Positions 6,599-14,883 of a stretch of DNA of 25,217 nucleotides are shown here, piece after piece; position 1 is the first letter of the stretch, and every line of letters begins with the position of its first letter. The position numbers were made by a program, and so were the translations under genes. The notes below the pieces were generated by a model that saw nothing but the letters and a program-made list of their open reading frames with translations, ran no database searches and had not been told where the DNA came from. The stretch lies in assembly GCA_900765975.1 (NCBI GenBank), contig CAAFTS010000171.1, positions 1-25,217 of the forward strand. The letters run 5' to 3'. The stretch is from Lachnospiraceae bacterium. Its GTDB lineage: Bacteria > Bacillota > Clostridia > Lachnospirales > Lachnospiraceae.

Positions 6599-7556
6599 AC
6601 TCACTCCTTTCGTTTGGGAATACCCTACATTTAATCATTTCGTTGACAAGATAGAATTTAATTGCAGAACGGTCATACTTTTTACCATTCGCGCTTAATT
6701 TTGTTTCAAAATATGTAACCAGTTTATTCAATGCAGCAATCGGATTATCCTGCTCTTCTTCCAAAAATTGTACGCTGATATCCTGCAGATAGAACATAAT
6801 AATAATGTCTTGTGCCTCATCGATCCCCAGCGTTTCATTTACAATCTTCAGTGCTTCCCCATAAATGGTGTAAAGTGTCGTATATTCTGCAATCAATCTA
6901 TCTGCAAAATCCCGAAACCTTTTATAAATCTTATACTCCGGATCTACCGTTGTCTCACAAGGCTTCTTTACTTTTCTGTGTTGTGAAATATACTCTATCA
7001 AATCTATGATTGTGTCCACTTCACTGGCCTGCGTTTCTTTCACTGAATAATATTTATTACACAATTCTGCTGACAGGTAATTACTGATTGCTTTTATTTG
7101 TTCTGTTTCCAACTCTCGAACATCTTGCATCAGTTTTTCTACATCCCAAATGTCTCTTTCTTTTTCAAATGAAAACATTCCCTGTGTATCAAAATTGGAA
7201 GAATATTTTTTCTTCTGTGTCAAAATCAGCACAATCAATCTATCATAGCTCTGATACGCTTTGTTTTTATTAAATTCTTCTATCGTATGCTTAATCTTTG
7301 TACTACTATTATCTGATGTGACTTGAACTGCTATCCTATTCTTTGGATCTACCAAATCAATCGCCGGGGCATTTTTCTCCAAATAGTTTGCATTTTTCAA
7401 TTCATATCCATAGATAAGATTCAATAATCCAGGAAAGAAATCTTCTGCAACGATGTTAATATCATAGAGATTTACCGCATTCAAGATAGACACTTCCCGA
7501 CTTAATAAGGCCAGACTCTCAGCCACATTTTTCAAATAAACCTCTTTGTTCATCAT
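6582..7556 (-). CDS. SMEK-type domain protein, ABC-3C effector component
   Basis: A 324-aa protein and the first gene of the ABC-3C operon. The N-terminal part (about 1-150) matches the SMEK-type domain: VYLKNVAESLALLSREV, then AIDLVDPKNRIAVQVTS (residues 65-81) with a D...QxT pattern reminiscent of a diverged PD-(D/E)xK nuclease core. The C-terminal part (about 190-324) is helical and probably the ABC-3C C-terminal domain that contacts the ATPase. It is the likely toxic effector (inference). It has two adjacent ATG codons; the first is 11 nt after GAGGAG. A candidate extended -10 promoter lies 34 nt upstream. Confidence 0.8.
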   Translation of the reverse strand: MMNKEVYLKNVAESLALLSREVSILNAVNLYDINIVAEDFFPGLLNLIYGYELKNANYLEKNAPAIDLVDPKNRIAVQVTSDNSSTKIKHTIEEFNKNKAYQSYDRLIVLILTQKKKYSSNFDTQGMFSFEKERDIWDVEKLMQDVRELETEQIKAISNYLSAELCNKYYSVKETQASEVDTIIDLIEYISQHRKVKKPCETTVDPEYKIYKRFRDFADRLIAEYTTLYTIYGEALKIVNETLGIDEAQDIIIMFYLQDISVQFLEEEQDNPIAALNKLVTYFETKLSANGKKYDRSAIKFYLVNEMIKCRVFPNERSEYDAGK

Positions 7557-7589
7557 GCTCTTTCACTCTCCTCATTTGTTGCTTGCTTC

Positions 7590-7598
7590 ATTCTACCA
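7590..7598 (-). promoter_or_regulatory. Extended -10 promoter of the ABC-3C operon
   Basis: On the minus strand TGGTAGAAT matches the extended -10 form TGnTATAAT with one mismatch. No clear -35 hexamer is visible, as is usual for extended -10 promoters. It lies just upstream of the first ABC-3C gene and downstream of the repeat array. Confidence 0.45.
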
Positions 7599-7727
7599 CA
7601 CTTTTTTCTAAATTACTATTGATTTTTCCAGAAAACTATGGTATATAGAATTCCTTTTTTATCATATAAAATCTACACAAATCCTCCTTTTTTTATGGTT
7701 TTATAATTTTCTCCGGTCTGTATTTCG

Positions 7728-8223
7728 TCTCACATCCTGCACTTTTCGGGTACTTTCAAACACTCCCCGGAATATACGGTTCGAGAAAGCCACCAAAGAG
7801 CTGGAAAAGCACCTGCCTTTAAACACTTCCCAATATTACAAGATGCCACGACCTGTTGCACATCCCTTAACTTCGAACACTTTTTGTTTTGTATCGCCAC
7901 TTCCCAGCTTCCACCTTGTCTCACATACTGCACTTTTGGGGTACTTTTGAACACTTTTGGCTGGAGAACGATCCAGAGCAACGCAGGATACATCCAGAGA
8001 GCTGAAGAAAGTACCCATCTTTGAACACTTTCTCAATACTACACCTGTCCACATTCCGTTGCACATCCCTTAACTTCGAACACTTTTTGTTCCGCATCGC
8101 CACTTCCCAGCTTCCACCTTGTCTCACATACTGCACTTTTGAACACTTTCGGCAGGAGAGCGATTTAGAGCACCCCAGGATACATCCAGAGAGCTGAAGA
8201 AAGTACCCATCTTTGAACACTTT
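7728..8223. repeat. Degenerate tandem repeat of about 200 bp, 2.5 copies
   Basis: This non-coding stretch consists of direct repeats: copy A 7728-7918 (most diverged), copy B 7919-8121, copy C 8122-8223 (partial). Each begins TCTCACATmCTGCACTTTT. B and C are nearly identical over their shared 100 bp except for a short insertion in B. The last 64 bp of A (7857-7920) and B (8060-8123) are almost identical. A short element close to TTYGAACACTTT recurs eight times (near 7757, 7819, 7873, 7947, 8021, 8076, 8139 and 8211) at 54-74-bp spacing. Frames are open across it on the minus strand, giving Cys-Lys-rich repeat peptides, but no ribosome-binding site or known fold supports coding. The array ends exactly at the sortase stop. 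Bases 7599-7727 are AT-rich with no recognisable feature. Confidence 0.8.
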
Positions 8224-9012
8224 TCACCTTTCAGGTTCTGCTTTTACTGCCACAAGGATGTTCCTGGCCTCCTTCCACTCATAAGAACAGGTTACCAGCG
8301 TCAGGGTTGTCTCACAACCTGCACCAGCTACCCCTGTTTCAAACAGCGACAGCGCTTTCGCCTGTGCTGCATAAGCCTCTAATTCCTGCGGACTGTGAAA
8401 AGATGCCTGCCGGAAGTCGAACATGGACACATCGGCTTTCAATACTGCCGCTATCCGGTACTCTTCCATGCCTTCCGGCGTCTGAAAGAACACCCTGGGA
8501 TGTGCTTTCCAGTAATCATAGGAGGCGTACCTGTCCAGATTCCCGAACATCGCCCCGCTGTTCATGTTGTGACCGTAGATAGTCAGATTCTTTGATTCTC
8601 CCAAAATACAGTCTGCCTGGAGGAACAAACTTCCATTGATGTCGTAGTTTCCCCGGTAATCCCTCCGCAGATAATACTCCGGATCTTCCCAGCTGCTCTG
8701 CATGACCGGATAATCGATCCCAGCCTCTGGGATCGTAAGCCAGCCACGAACACCCGGATACTGGCGCTGGAGGGATCGAAGGTCAACGGCAGACACTTCC
8801 GGTTCTCTTCCAGCCTGTTCCTCTTTCTCTCCTGGAGAGCCCCCGCCCGGAGGGATGTCCTCCGGGAAGCAGGTTTTTAACTCCTCCACCAGTTCCCGAT
8901 TCTGCCGGGGAATGACCACATAATCCTGATAAAGCAATACCGCACTGAGGATACAGACAGCACACAAGACTGCCTGCAGCATCCACAGCTTATTCTTCTT
9001 TTTTCGCTTCAT
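8224..9012 (-). CDS. srtB: Class B sortase, pilus type
   Basis: A 262-aa membrane-anchored transpeptidase that joins LPXTG-type surface proteins to each other or to the wall. A basic N terminus and one TM helix (about 9-28) precede a Gly/Pro-rich linker and the sortase fold. Catalytic residues are His148 (IYGHNM), Cys242 (LVTCSY) and Arg250 (EARNIL). The motifs YGHNMNSGAMFGNLDRY and TLVTCSYEW mark class B. The start is the ATG at 9012, inside the last codons of the upstream surface-protein gene (23-nt overlap); the frame is open further upstream. Class B-type enzymes serve as pilin polymerases in FCT-3-like loci, and the neighbouring VPQTG protein is the likely substrate. With that substrate truncated, the enzyme may be orphaned or act on the other pilus remnant. 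Confidence 0.9.
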   Translation of the reverse strand: MKRKKKNKLWMLQAVLCAVCILSAVLLYQDYVVIPRQNRELVEELKTCFPEDIPPGGGSPGEKEEQAGREPEVSAVDLRSLQRQYPGVRGWLTIPEAGIDYPVMQSSWEDPEYYLRRDYRGNYDINGSLFLQADCILGESKNLTIYGHNMNSGAMFGNLDRYASYDYWKAHPRVFFQTPEGMEEYRIAAVLKADVSMFDFRQASFHSPQELEAYAAQAKALSLFETGVAGAGCETTLTLVTCSYEWKEARNILVAVKAEPER

Positions 9013-10381
9013 CTGCTTTTTTATGTCTCTTCTTATAAAGCATGGTTGCCATGAGTCCGGCTGCTGATACACCTAAAAGTGCAAACAGAAAGATTGGTTT
9101 CCAGTGGTCATCTCCTGTCTGCGGTACACCCGGAGTTTCCGGTGTCCTTGCATCCTTCATTTCCACCTTCTGGACTTCCATGGTATCTTCCAGTGTAAAC
9201 TTCACATCTTCTGCGATCTCATAGCCTTCCGGTGCTGTGATCTCACGCAGGATCAATTCTTCCCCTACCGGAAGTTTCTCTACCAGATGCGGTTTCCCGT
9301 CTGTTACCCACTCTTCCAAAATTTCACCATCTTTATTTAAGATCTGAAGCTTGGCTCTTTCCAGTTCCTTTCCGGTGGTGAGGTCTGTTTTGGAGATTTC
9401 CACTTTGGAATAGGTATCCCTCATTTCCACCTTGGTCTCACTGCCATCTTCCTTTACTTCAAACTCAATATCTTCCGCAGACACATACCCTTCTGCATAA
9501 GGCGGCAGCTCTTCATGGAGCGTATACGTTCCCTCCGGCAGTCCATAAACTACGTGCGGTTCTTTTGTGCTGATCCACTCTTCCACGATGTTGCCATCCT
9601 GGTCGATGATCTGAAGCTTCGCCCCTTCCAGTTCTTCCCCGGTTGTGGCATCGGTTTTTGTAAACTGGCTTTCTGTTGGCTGATTTTCCACTTCTTTTGT
9701 CAGCTTGATTTCTGCAAGGTTCTGGTCTGTGTAAGAGGCATCGATCTCCCAGATTTCCTCATTTGGAAGATACCCCGGCTTTCTCACTTCCTCTTTCACA
9801 TAATATTTCCCATGATAGAGGTCGCTGTCAAAGGTAAGCTGTCCCTTCTCATCCGTTGCTTTCTTCTCCAACAGCGTATCTTTTTCTACAAGAACCGCAC
9901 TCTGCTGGGAGAGGATATCTTCTTTCGCATACAATCCAAAAATCACGCCTTCCAGCTTCTCTTCTGTGACTGCATCCTTCTTTTCTACAGAAATGGAAAT
10001 CTTCTGTCGCTCATTTTTATAAGCAACCCCTTCATAAACCACTGCCTGCGTATCATCCTCTGCGGTCAGGGTAAATTCTTTCTGTTCCGGGTTCAATACG
10101 AAATGGTCACCTGCTACCGTTTCTTTCAGATAATAAGAACCCAATGGAAGATTGTTCACCACTGCTTTTCCTTCTTTATCTGTGACCAGTGTTGCTACCA
10201 GATCATCCTTTTCATAACGGATGACCGGATTGCCCTGCTCATCCGTTGCTCCGTCTGGAGAATAAATCGTATCCTTTGCGTACAATTCAAAAGTTGCCCC
10301 TTCCACACCAGATTCTTCATAGACAAAATCATGGAACACTCCGGTATCGGTATCCTCTCCGGTCACTGCATCATCGGTCAT
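8990..10381 (-). pseudogene. 5'-truncated SpaA/CnaB-repeat LPXTG surface protein
   Basis: The 463 codons encode the C-terminal part of a pilin or adhesin. There are four SpaA/CnaB-like domains, beginning near residues 22 (VEGATFELYAKD), 130 (EKKDAVTEEKLEGVIFGLYAK), 240 (TKTDATTGEELEGAKLQI) and 327 (ISKTDLTTGKELERAKLQI). Each ends in a PEGTYTLHE- or APEGYE-like segment carrying the Glu of the isopeptide triad. The sorting signal is VPQTG at 419, a hydrophobic stretch and a KKRHKK tail. There is no signal peptide: upstream of 10381 the DNA changes to an unrelated plus-strand gene and the frame closes within eight codons. The protein cannot be exported as it stands and is a remnant cut by a rearrangement. 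Confidence 0.8.
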
Positions 10382-10657
10382 AACACTTTCGTAAAAGAAT
10401 ATTTAAAATGCCATGAAATTACTGAGAAAAGAATTGTTGCCATCACATGTGATGGCACGATTCGTTTCGCTTCTCTTACCCTTCCCGGCAAAATACTCTA
10501 CATTCCCTACCAGAATGAAGAAAATTATGCAGATTTACTCCACGGCAAACTTTATGGTTTCGATTTTGATTTAACTGAATCCGAAATTCTCCTTTACAAC
10601 GCCAACAAATCTGTCGATGTTTTCAAACGGCTAGAAGACACTTTTTACAAATTATAG
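10382..10657 (+). pseudogene. 3' fragment of an unrecognised gene
   Basis: About 90 codons remain from the C terminus of a soluble protein (KRIVAITCDGTIRFASLTLPGKILYIPYQ, then YGFDFDLTESEILLYNANKSVDVF). No start or ribosome-binding site precedes it; the frame runs back only into antisense of the surface-protein gene, so the 5' part is missing. I do not recognise the family. The stop TAG directly precedes the ribosome-binding site of the next gene (TAGGGAGGTG), implying an ancestral two-gene operon with the four-TM protein. Base composition is more AT-rich than the pilus gene beside it. Low confidence on the exact 5' limit. Confidence 0.5.
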
Positions 10658-10669
10658 GGAGGTGTTAAT

Positions 10670-11386
10670 ATCAAAGAAATATTTACTAACTTAGGTTCGT
10701 ATAACTTCAGAGCCCGTATTAGTGTCGGCATAGTTTTTTTAGCGCCTTGGCTTCTTGAATTATACCTTTTTATTCCTGAGCTACATAATTTATCATCAAC
10801 TTTAATTGTAGGACTTATCACTTATAGTCTTTGCAATATAATCGTTGTATATTGTCGTATCCCAGGTGTTAAAGCAATGAAGAAATGTTTTCCTAAATTG
10901 TTACCTGCACAAGAATTTTTGCTTCTCTCCAATCACCAAATTGATTCCATCACTAAGCAAAGATATTATAAATTCTTCTCCAAATGTATAGATGATTTTA
11001 AAGTATGTGAAAGTGATTCAGAAATGATCCCTTATGCTTCATCCGCTGTAACTTGGTTAATATCAAAAACTAGAGATTGTGCAAAATTTCCTCTGATAGC
11101 AGAAGAAAATGCAAACTTTGGTTTTACATATAATTTGTTAGGACTGAAACCATATGGAGTAGTTGTGTCATGCATTGGTATTATATTTAATATTGCACTA
11201 ATATTTTTGCACTTTTTTAACTTCATTTGTATTGATTTTAAAATACCAATAGCCAGTTTGGTAATTAACCTACTTTTTCTGCTTCTTTGGATATTCGTCA
11301 TAACTAAAGCCCTAGTAGTCTCAGCAGGAAAAAAGTATGCACGTGCATTATTATCAGCTTGTGATTCCGATAACCTACTAGCGTAA
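10670..11386 (+). CDS. Four-TM membrane protein of unknown function, non-canonical or lost start codon
   Basis: The frame is open from the previous gene's stop to 11386, about 238 codons. A strong GGAGGTG (10658-10664) is followed, at 5-nt spacing, by ATC (10670) and not ATG/GTG/TTG. The first internal ATG (10877) would remove two helices, so translation either starts at AUC or the start codon is mutated. The predicted layout is two N-terminal helices (ISVGIVFLAPWLLELYLFIP; TLIVGLITYSLCNIIVVYC), a soluble middle of about 95 residues (LLLSNHQIDSITKQRYYKFF, AVTWLISKTRD), then two C-terminal helices (YGVVVSCIGIIFNIALIFLHF; VINLLFLLLWIFVITKALV). The pairing of a soluble gene with a four-TM partner in a defence-like island resembles pore-forming effector modules, but that is speculation; I do not recognise the family. 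Confidence 0.6.
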   Translation: MKEIFTNLGSYNFRARISVGIVFLAPWLLELYLFIPELHNLSSTLIVGLITYSLCNIIVVYCRIPGVKAMKKCFPKLLPAQEFLLLSNHQIDSITKQRYYKFFSKCIDDFKVCESDSEMIPYASSAVTWLISKTRDCAKFPLIAEENANFGFTYNLLGLKPYGVVVSCIGIIFNIALIFLHFFNFICIDFKIPIASLVINLLFLLLWIFVITKALVVSAGKKYARALLSACDSDNLLA

Positions 11387-11588
11387 TAAAAATACTCTCT
11401 TGCTCCCATTGAACTGTAAGTGTAATCGTACTCCTATATATAAATTAAAACTTAGGTGAATTTAAAATAGTATAACGAATTGGCTTCATATAATATTCCG
11501 TAATAACCTTGACCTTTTCTTATACCTTAAATATTGGGGAAGCTAGCAATCGGTAACTAATAATTTCGTATAAAATAATTCATCACAG
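11387..11588. other. AT-rich non-coding stretch
   Basis: No ORF with a ribosome-binding site, no repeat and no RNA-like structure is apparent here. It separates the unknown membrane-protein gene from the convergent phosphate-uptake operon. Terminators for both directions lie just to the right. Confidence 0.6.
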
Positions 11589-11633
11589 AAAAGTCATAGT
11601 TTCTGCGAATCTGTGACTTTTCTTCCTTTTTTG
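11589..11633 (+). terminator. Intrinsic terminator, plus strand
   Basis: AAAAGTCATAG pairs with CTGTGACTTTT (one T-G pair) around an 11-nt loop and is followed by TCTTCCTTTTTT. It probably ends transcription from the four-TM gene, about 200 nt upstream. Confidence 0.6.
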
Positions 11634-11650
11634 TCACTCCAATTGATTGT

Positions 11651-11681
11651 AAAACAAAAAGCAAGCCCTTCTCAGACTTGC
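11651..11681 (-). terminator. Intrinsic terminator of the pst operon
   Basis: On the minus strand GCAAG and CTTGC close a loop of 11 nt and are followed by TTTTTGTTTT. It lies 30 nt past the pstB stop. Confidence 0.65.
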
Positions 11682-11710
11682 ATTCTTTATCTCTTTCGCA
11701 GTATATTCAA

Positions 11711-12466
11711 TTAACCAAATCTTCCTGTAATGTAATCCTCTGTCTTTTTATTTTGTGGTGTAGAAAATAATGTATCTGTCCAGTTAAACTCAATCAACTC
11801 ACCCATAAGGAAAAATGCACAGCAATCTGAGATACGAACTGCCTGCTGCATATTATGTGTGACCATAATTACTGTATATTTTAATTTCAGTTCCATAAGT
11901 AAATCTTCTATTTTCCCTGTACTAATTGGATCAAGCGATGCTGTACTCTCATCACAAAGAATTACTTTTGGCTGTACTGCCAACGCTCTTGCAATACAAA
12001 GTCTCTGCTGCTGTCCTCCCGACATACCCAAAGCGGATGTTTTTAATCGATCTTTCACTTCATCCCAGAGAGCCGCATCTCTTAAAGAGCGTTCCACAAT
12101 TTCATCCAGTTTCACTTTAGAACGAATACCATGAGTTCTTGGTCCAAAAGCCACATTTTCATAGATGCTCATCGGAAATGGATTCGGTTTCTGAAATACC
12201 ATTCCGATCTCTTTGCGCAGTTCATTTACATTCGCATTAGAAGAAAATATATCCTTTCCATCGTATTTTACTTCTCCTGTAATGCGCACATTCTCTACAA
12301 GGTCATTCATTCGGTTTAGTGTTTTCAAAAACGTGGATTTACCGCAGCCACTCGGTCCAATCAATGCAGTAATCTGATGTTCCGGGATATCCATTGTAAT
12401 TCCCTTTAACACCTGATGATCTCCATACCATAATTTCAGATCTTTGGTTTCTATAATTGAGTTCAT
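11711..12466 (-). CDS. pstB: Phosphate ABC transporter ATP-binding protein (full-length copy)
   Basis: This 251-aa ATPase powers high-affinity phosphate import with PstA/PstC. Motifs are Walker [11 protein letters not shown]-loop [21 protein letters not shown], signature [17 protein letters not shown], Walker B VILCDE, D-loop SLDPIST and H-loop MVTHNMQQA; it ends with the family's [12 protein letters not shown]. The residue after the Walker B Glu is Ser where almost all PstB have Pro (DESTASLDP for DEPTSALDP). The ribosome-binding site is AAGGAGACAGAA. It lies about 105 nt after the truncated pstB copy and has its own possible -10 (TATAAT, 12493-12498). It is the only complete PstB here, so it is presumably the working subunit. 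Confidence 0.95.
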   Translation of the reverse strand: MNSIIETKDLKLWYGDHQVLKGITMDIPEHQITALIGPSGCGKSTFLKTLNRMNDLVENVRITGEVKYDGKDIFSSNANVNELRKEIGMVFQKPNPFPMSIYENVAFGPRTHGIRSKVKLDEIVERSLRDAALWDEVKDRLKTSALGMSGGQQQRLCIARALAVQPKVILCDESTASLDPISTGKIEDLLMELKLKYTVIMVTHNMQQAVRISDCCAFFLMGELIEFNWTDTLFSTPQNKKTEDYITGRFG

Positions 12467-12492
12467 TTCTGTCTCCTTTTTGTCAATTCTAT

Positions 12493-12498
12493 ATTATA
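12493..12498 (-). promoter_or_regulatory. Possible -10 element for the full-length pstB
   Basis: A perfect TATAAT on the minus strand, 27 nt before the pstB ATG. The -35 region is weak (ATGGAA at 17-nt spacing), so this is only a candidate internal promoter. Confidence 0.3.
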
Positions 12499-12571
12499 AC
12501 GTGATACCCAAACTCTTCCATGTTCTGTGTATCATGTACTTATATTCATAGCAAAATCTACGCTATACACT

Positions 12572-13114
12572 CTATGCACATGCCCTATGTGTACTATAAT
12601 TTTCATCCATCAAAAGTACTTCCGGTTCCACCGCCAGCGCTCTCGCAATGCAAAGCCTCTGCTGCTGTCCTCCTGACATTCCCAACGCACTCTTTTTCAA
12701 ACGGTCTTTACATTCATCCCAAATCGCCGCATTTCTCAAAGAACGCTCTACAATCTCATCCAGCTTTGCCTTGGAATGAATCCCATGCGTACGCGGTCCA
12801 TAAGCAATATTATCGTAAATGCTCATTGGAAACGGATTCGGCTTTTGAAATACCATTCCGACACGTTTTCGCAGCAGATTCACATCCATCCCTTTGAAAA
12901 CACTCTCCCCGTCCAATAAAATATCTCCCTCGATCCGGCACCCTTCCACGAGATCATTCATACGATTGATAGATTTTAATAACGTTGATTTCCCACATCC
13001 GCTGGGACCAATGAACGCAGTGATTTTATTTTCCTCGATTTCAAGGTTTACATCTTTCAATGCCTTGAAGTCACTATAATATAAATCCAGATTTTGAATA
13101 CTGATTTTTGACAT
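12572..13114 (-). pseudogene. pstB: 3'-truncated second pstB copy
   Basis: The 180-codon frame matches PstB from the start ([13 protein letters not shown]) through Walker [10 protein letters not shown], the [21 protein letters not shown]-loop region, [17 protein letters not shown] and Walker B VLLMDE. Immediately after the catalytic Glu it switches to unrelated AT-rich sequence and stops after nine codons. The D-loop, H-loop and about 70 C-terminal residues are missing, so it cannot be a working ATPase. It sits in the standard place, 16 nt after pstA, so it is the ancestral operon copy and the intact pstB downstream now substitutes for it. The breakpoint is near 12604. Confidence 0.85.
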
Positions 13115-13130
13115 TTCCTTTTCCTTTCTC

Positions 13131-13991
13131 TTACGCCTTTGTCAGTTTTTTTGCTATGACGCCAGACAATGTATTGATTCCCACCACAAGAATGAGCAAT
13201 ATAACTGCTGTAGCATATGCCTGATCCATATACAAACCTTCACTTGCAAGGGTATACATATGCAGCGCTAACGTACGTCCTGATCCCATCACGCTGGACG
13301 GAACCTTTGCAACCGTTCCTGAAGTATACATCAAAGCGGCTGTTTCCCCTACAATTCGTCCGATCGACAAAATCACCCCCGCTAAAATTCCCGAAACCGC
13401 AGATGGAAGTACAATCCGAAATACCGTACGTAATTTTCCGGCTCCAAGCCCAAAGCTGCCTTCCCGGAATGAATCCGGAACGGACTTTAATGATTCCTCT
13501 GTCTGTCTCATGATCAACGGAAGTATCATGATCGACATGGTAAAAGCACCTGCCAGAAGTGAAAATCCCCAGCCAAGTGTATTTACAAAGAAAAGCATTC
13601 CGAATAATCCATAAACAATAGATGGAATTCCCGAAAGTGTTTCTGTTGTCAAACGAATCGCACCCATGAACTTATTTCCGCGTTTTGCATACTCTACCAG
13701 ATAAATTGCTGAAAATATTCCAAGAGGAACTGCAATCAAAAGTGAAAGAGCTGTCATAATCAATGTATTGATAAGCGCCGGCATCAGCGATGCATTTTCT
13801 GATGTGTAATGCATCGAAAATAAGGATGGCCGTATATAAGGAATTCCTTTCATCAAAATATATATAATTAAAAAAATCAAAACAAGGAACGTCAGGAGTG
13901 CGCCGGCCATCACCAAAAGCATCATAAGAAATGACCCCGGATGATGCAGATAATTTTTCAATTTTTGTTGAACTGTACTCTGTTTATTCAC
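13131..13991 (-). CDS. pstA: Phosphate ABC transporter permease PstA
   Basis: This 286-aa inner-membrane permease has six predicted helices and the EAA-type loop ([33 protein letters not shown]) that contacts PstB. The segment [20 protein letters not shown] is characteristic of PstA/PstC. It overlaps pstC by 8 nt, so the two are translationally coupled, and the truncated pstB follows after 16 nt. Length is normal. Confidence 0.95.
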   Translation of the reverse strand: MNKQSTVQQKLKNYLHHPGSFLMMLLVMAGALLTFLVLIFLIIYILMKGIPYIRPSLFSMHYTSENASLMPALINTLIMTALSLLIAVPLGIFSAIYLVEYAKRGNKFMGAIRLTTETLSGIPSIVYGLFGMLFFVNTLGWGFSLLAGAFTMSIMILPLIMRQTEESLKSVPDSFREGSFGLGAGKLRTVFRIVLPSAVSGILAGVILSIGRIVGETAALMYTSGTVAKVPSSVMGSGRTLALHMYTLASEGLYMDQAYATAVILLILVVGINTLSGVIAKKLTKA

Positions 13992-14883
13992 GTTCTTTCC
14001 TCCTGTTTAACAGTGCGACACTGAAATTGATAATCAGAATAAACACAAACAGCACGACACCTGTAGCGATCAGTGCCTCTCTATGTAAATCTGTTGCATA
14101 TCCCATTTCAATTACAATATTTGCAGTTAAGGTCCGCACACCTTTTAAAATTCCCTTAGGCATTCTCGGCTGATTTCCTGCAATCATAATCACAGCCATT
14201 GTTTCTCCGATTGCACGTCCGATCCCAAGTACAATTCCTGCGATCACACCAGACTTAGCAGCCGGAATCATAACTTTGAAAATACTTCGCTCTTTTGTCG
14301 CCCCTAACGCAAGCGCGCCTTCGTAATACTGTATCGGAACCGCCCGCAGAGCGGCCTCTGTTGTTCCAATGATCGTCGGAAGAATCATCATTCCTAATAA
14401 AAGAGACGCAGTAAGCATACTGTTTCCGTCTCCGGCTGAAGGAAACATTTTCGGGAACAGATCATGCAGCGTTCTTCCAAAATCCCTGATGACCGGAACC
14501 AGCACAACCAGTCCAAAAAAACCATAGATAACCGATGGAATCCCTGCCAATAGTTCCGTTGCAGCCTTCAACGGCTTATAAATTCTTTTCGGACAATACA
14601 TCGCCATAAATACAGATGTCAGTATTCCAATCGGTACTCCGATCAAAATCGCACCAGCCGTCACATAAATACTGCCTATGATCATCGGGAAAATTCCGAA
14701 AATTTTATTATTCGGTTTCCACATTTCTCCGGCGATAAAATTCACTAATCCGATTTCTTTCATCGCAGGGATTCCATTTGCAAACAAAAATACGCAAATG
14801 AGAGCTACCGCCAGTACCGAAGTACAGGCGGCAATGAAGAACACTCCCTGCATGACTCTCTCTGTCCATGCTTTTGATTTCAT
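13984..14883 (-). CDS. pstC: Phosphate ABC transporter permease PstC
   Basis: This 299-aa permease has six helices with ELLAGIPSVIYGFFGLVVLVP and the EAA loop AVPIQYYEGALALGATKERSIFKVMIPAAKSGV. It forms the phosphate channel with PstA. Its ATG abuts the pstS TAA directly, with GAGGT inside the end of pstS as ribosome-binding site. Length is normal for the family. Confidence 0.95.
   Translation of the reverse strand: MKSKAWTERVMQGVFFIAACTSVLAVALICVFLFANGIPAMKEIGLVNFIAGEMWKPNNKIFGIFPMIIGSIYVTAGAILIGVPIGILTSVFMAMYCPKRIYKPLKAATELLAGIPSVIYGFFGLVVLVPVIRDFGRTLHDLFPKMFPSAGDGNSMLTASLLLGMMILPTIIGTTEAALRAVPIQYYEGALALGATKERSIFKVMIPAAKSGVIAGIVLGIGRAIGETMAVIMIAGNQPRMPKGILKGVRTLTANIVIEMGYATDLHREALIATGVVLFVFILIINFSVALLNRRKERE

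Noticed and set aside
7730..8220. Three minus-strand ORFs in the repeat region with Cys-Lys-rich repeats
   Set aside because: They overlap one another in different frames, lack ribosome-binding sites, and the repeats are not frame-preserving between copies A and B.
7728..8223. CRISPR array
   Set aside because: The recurring core is only about 12 bp, spacing varies from 54 to 74 bp, and the sequence between cores is itself repeated; no cas gene is near.
9515..10657. Long plus-strand ORF of 380 codons
   Set aside because: Its first ~290 codons are antisense to the CnaB-repeat surface gene; only the last ~90 codons beyond 10382 are credible.
10877..11386. Start of the four-TM gene at the internal ATG
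   Set aside because: The frame is open 69 codons further upstream, encodes two plausible helices, and begins at a strong ribosome-binding site.
12467..12605. Insertion-sequence end as cause of the pstB truncation
   Set aside because: No terminal inverted repeat, target duplication or transposase sequence could be identified.
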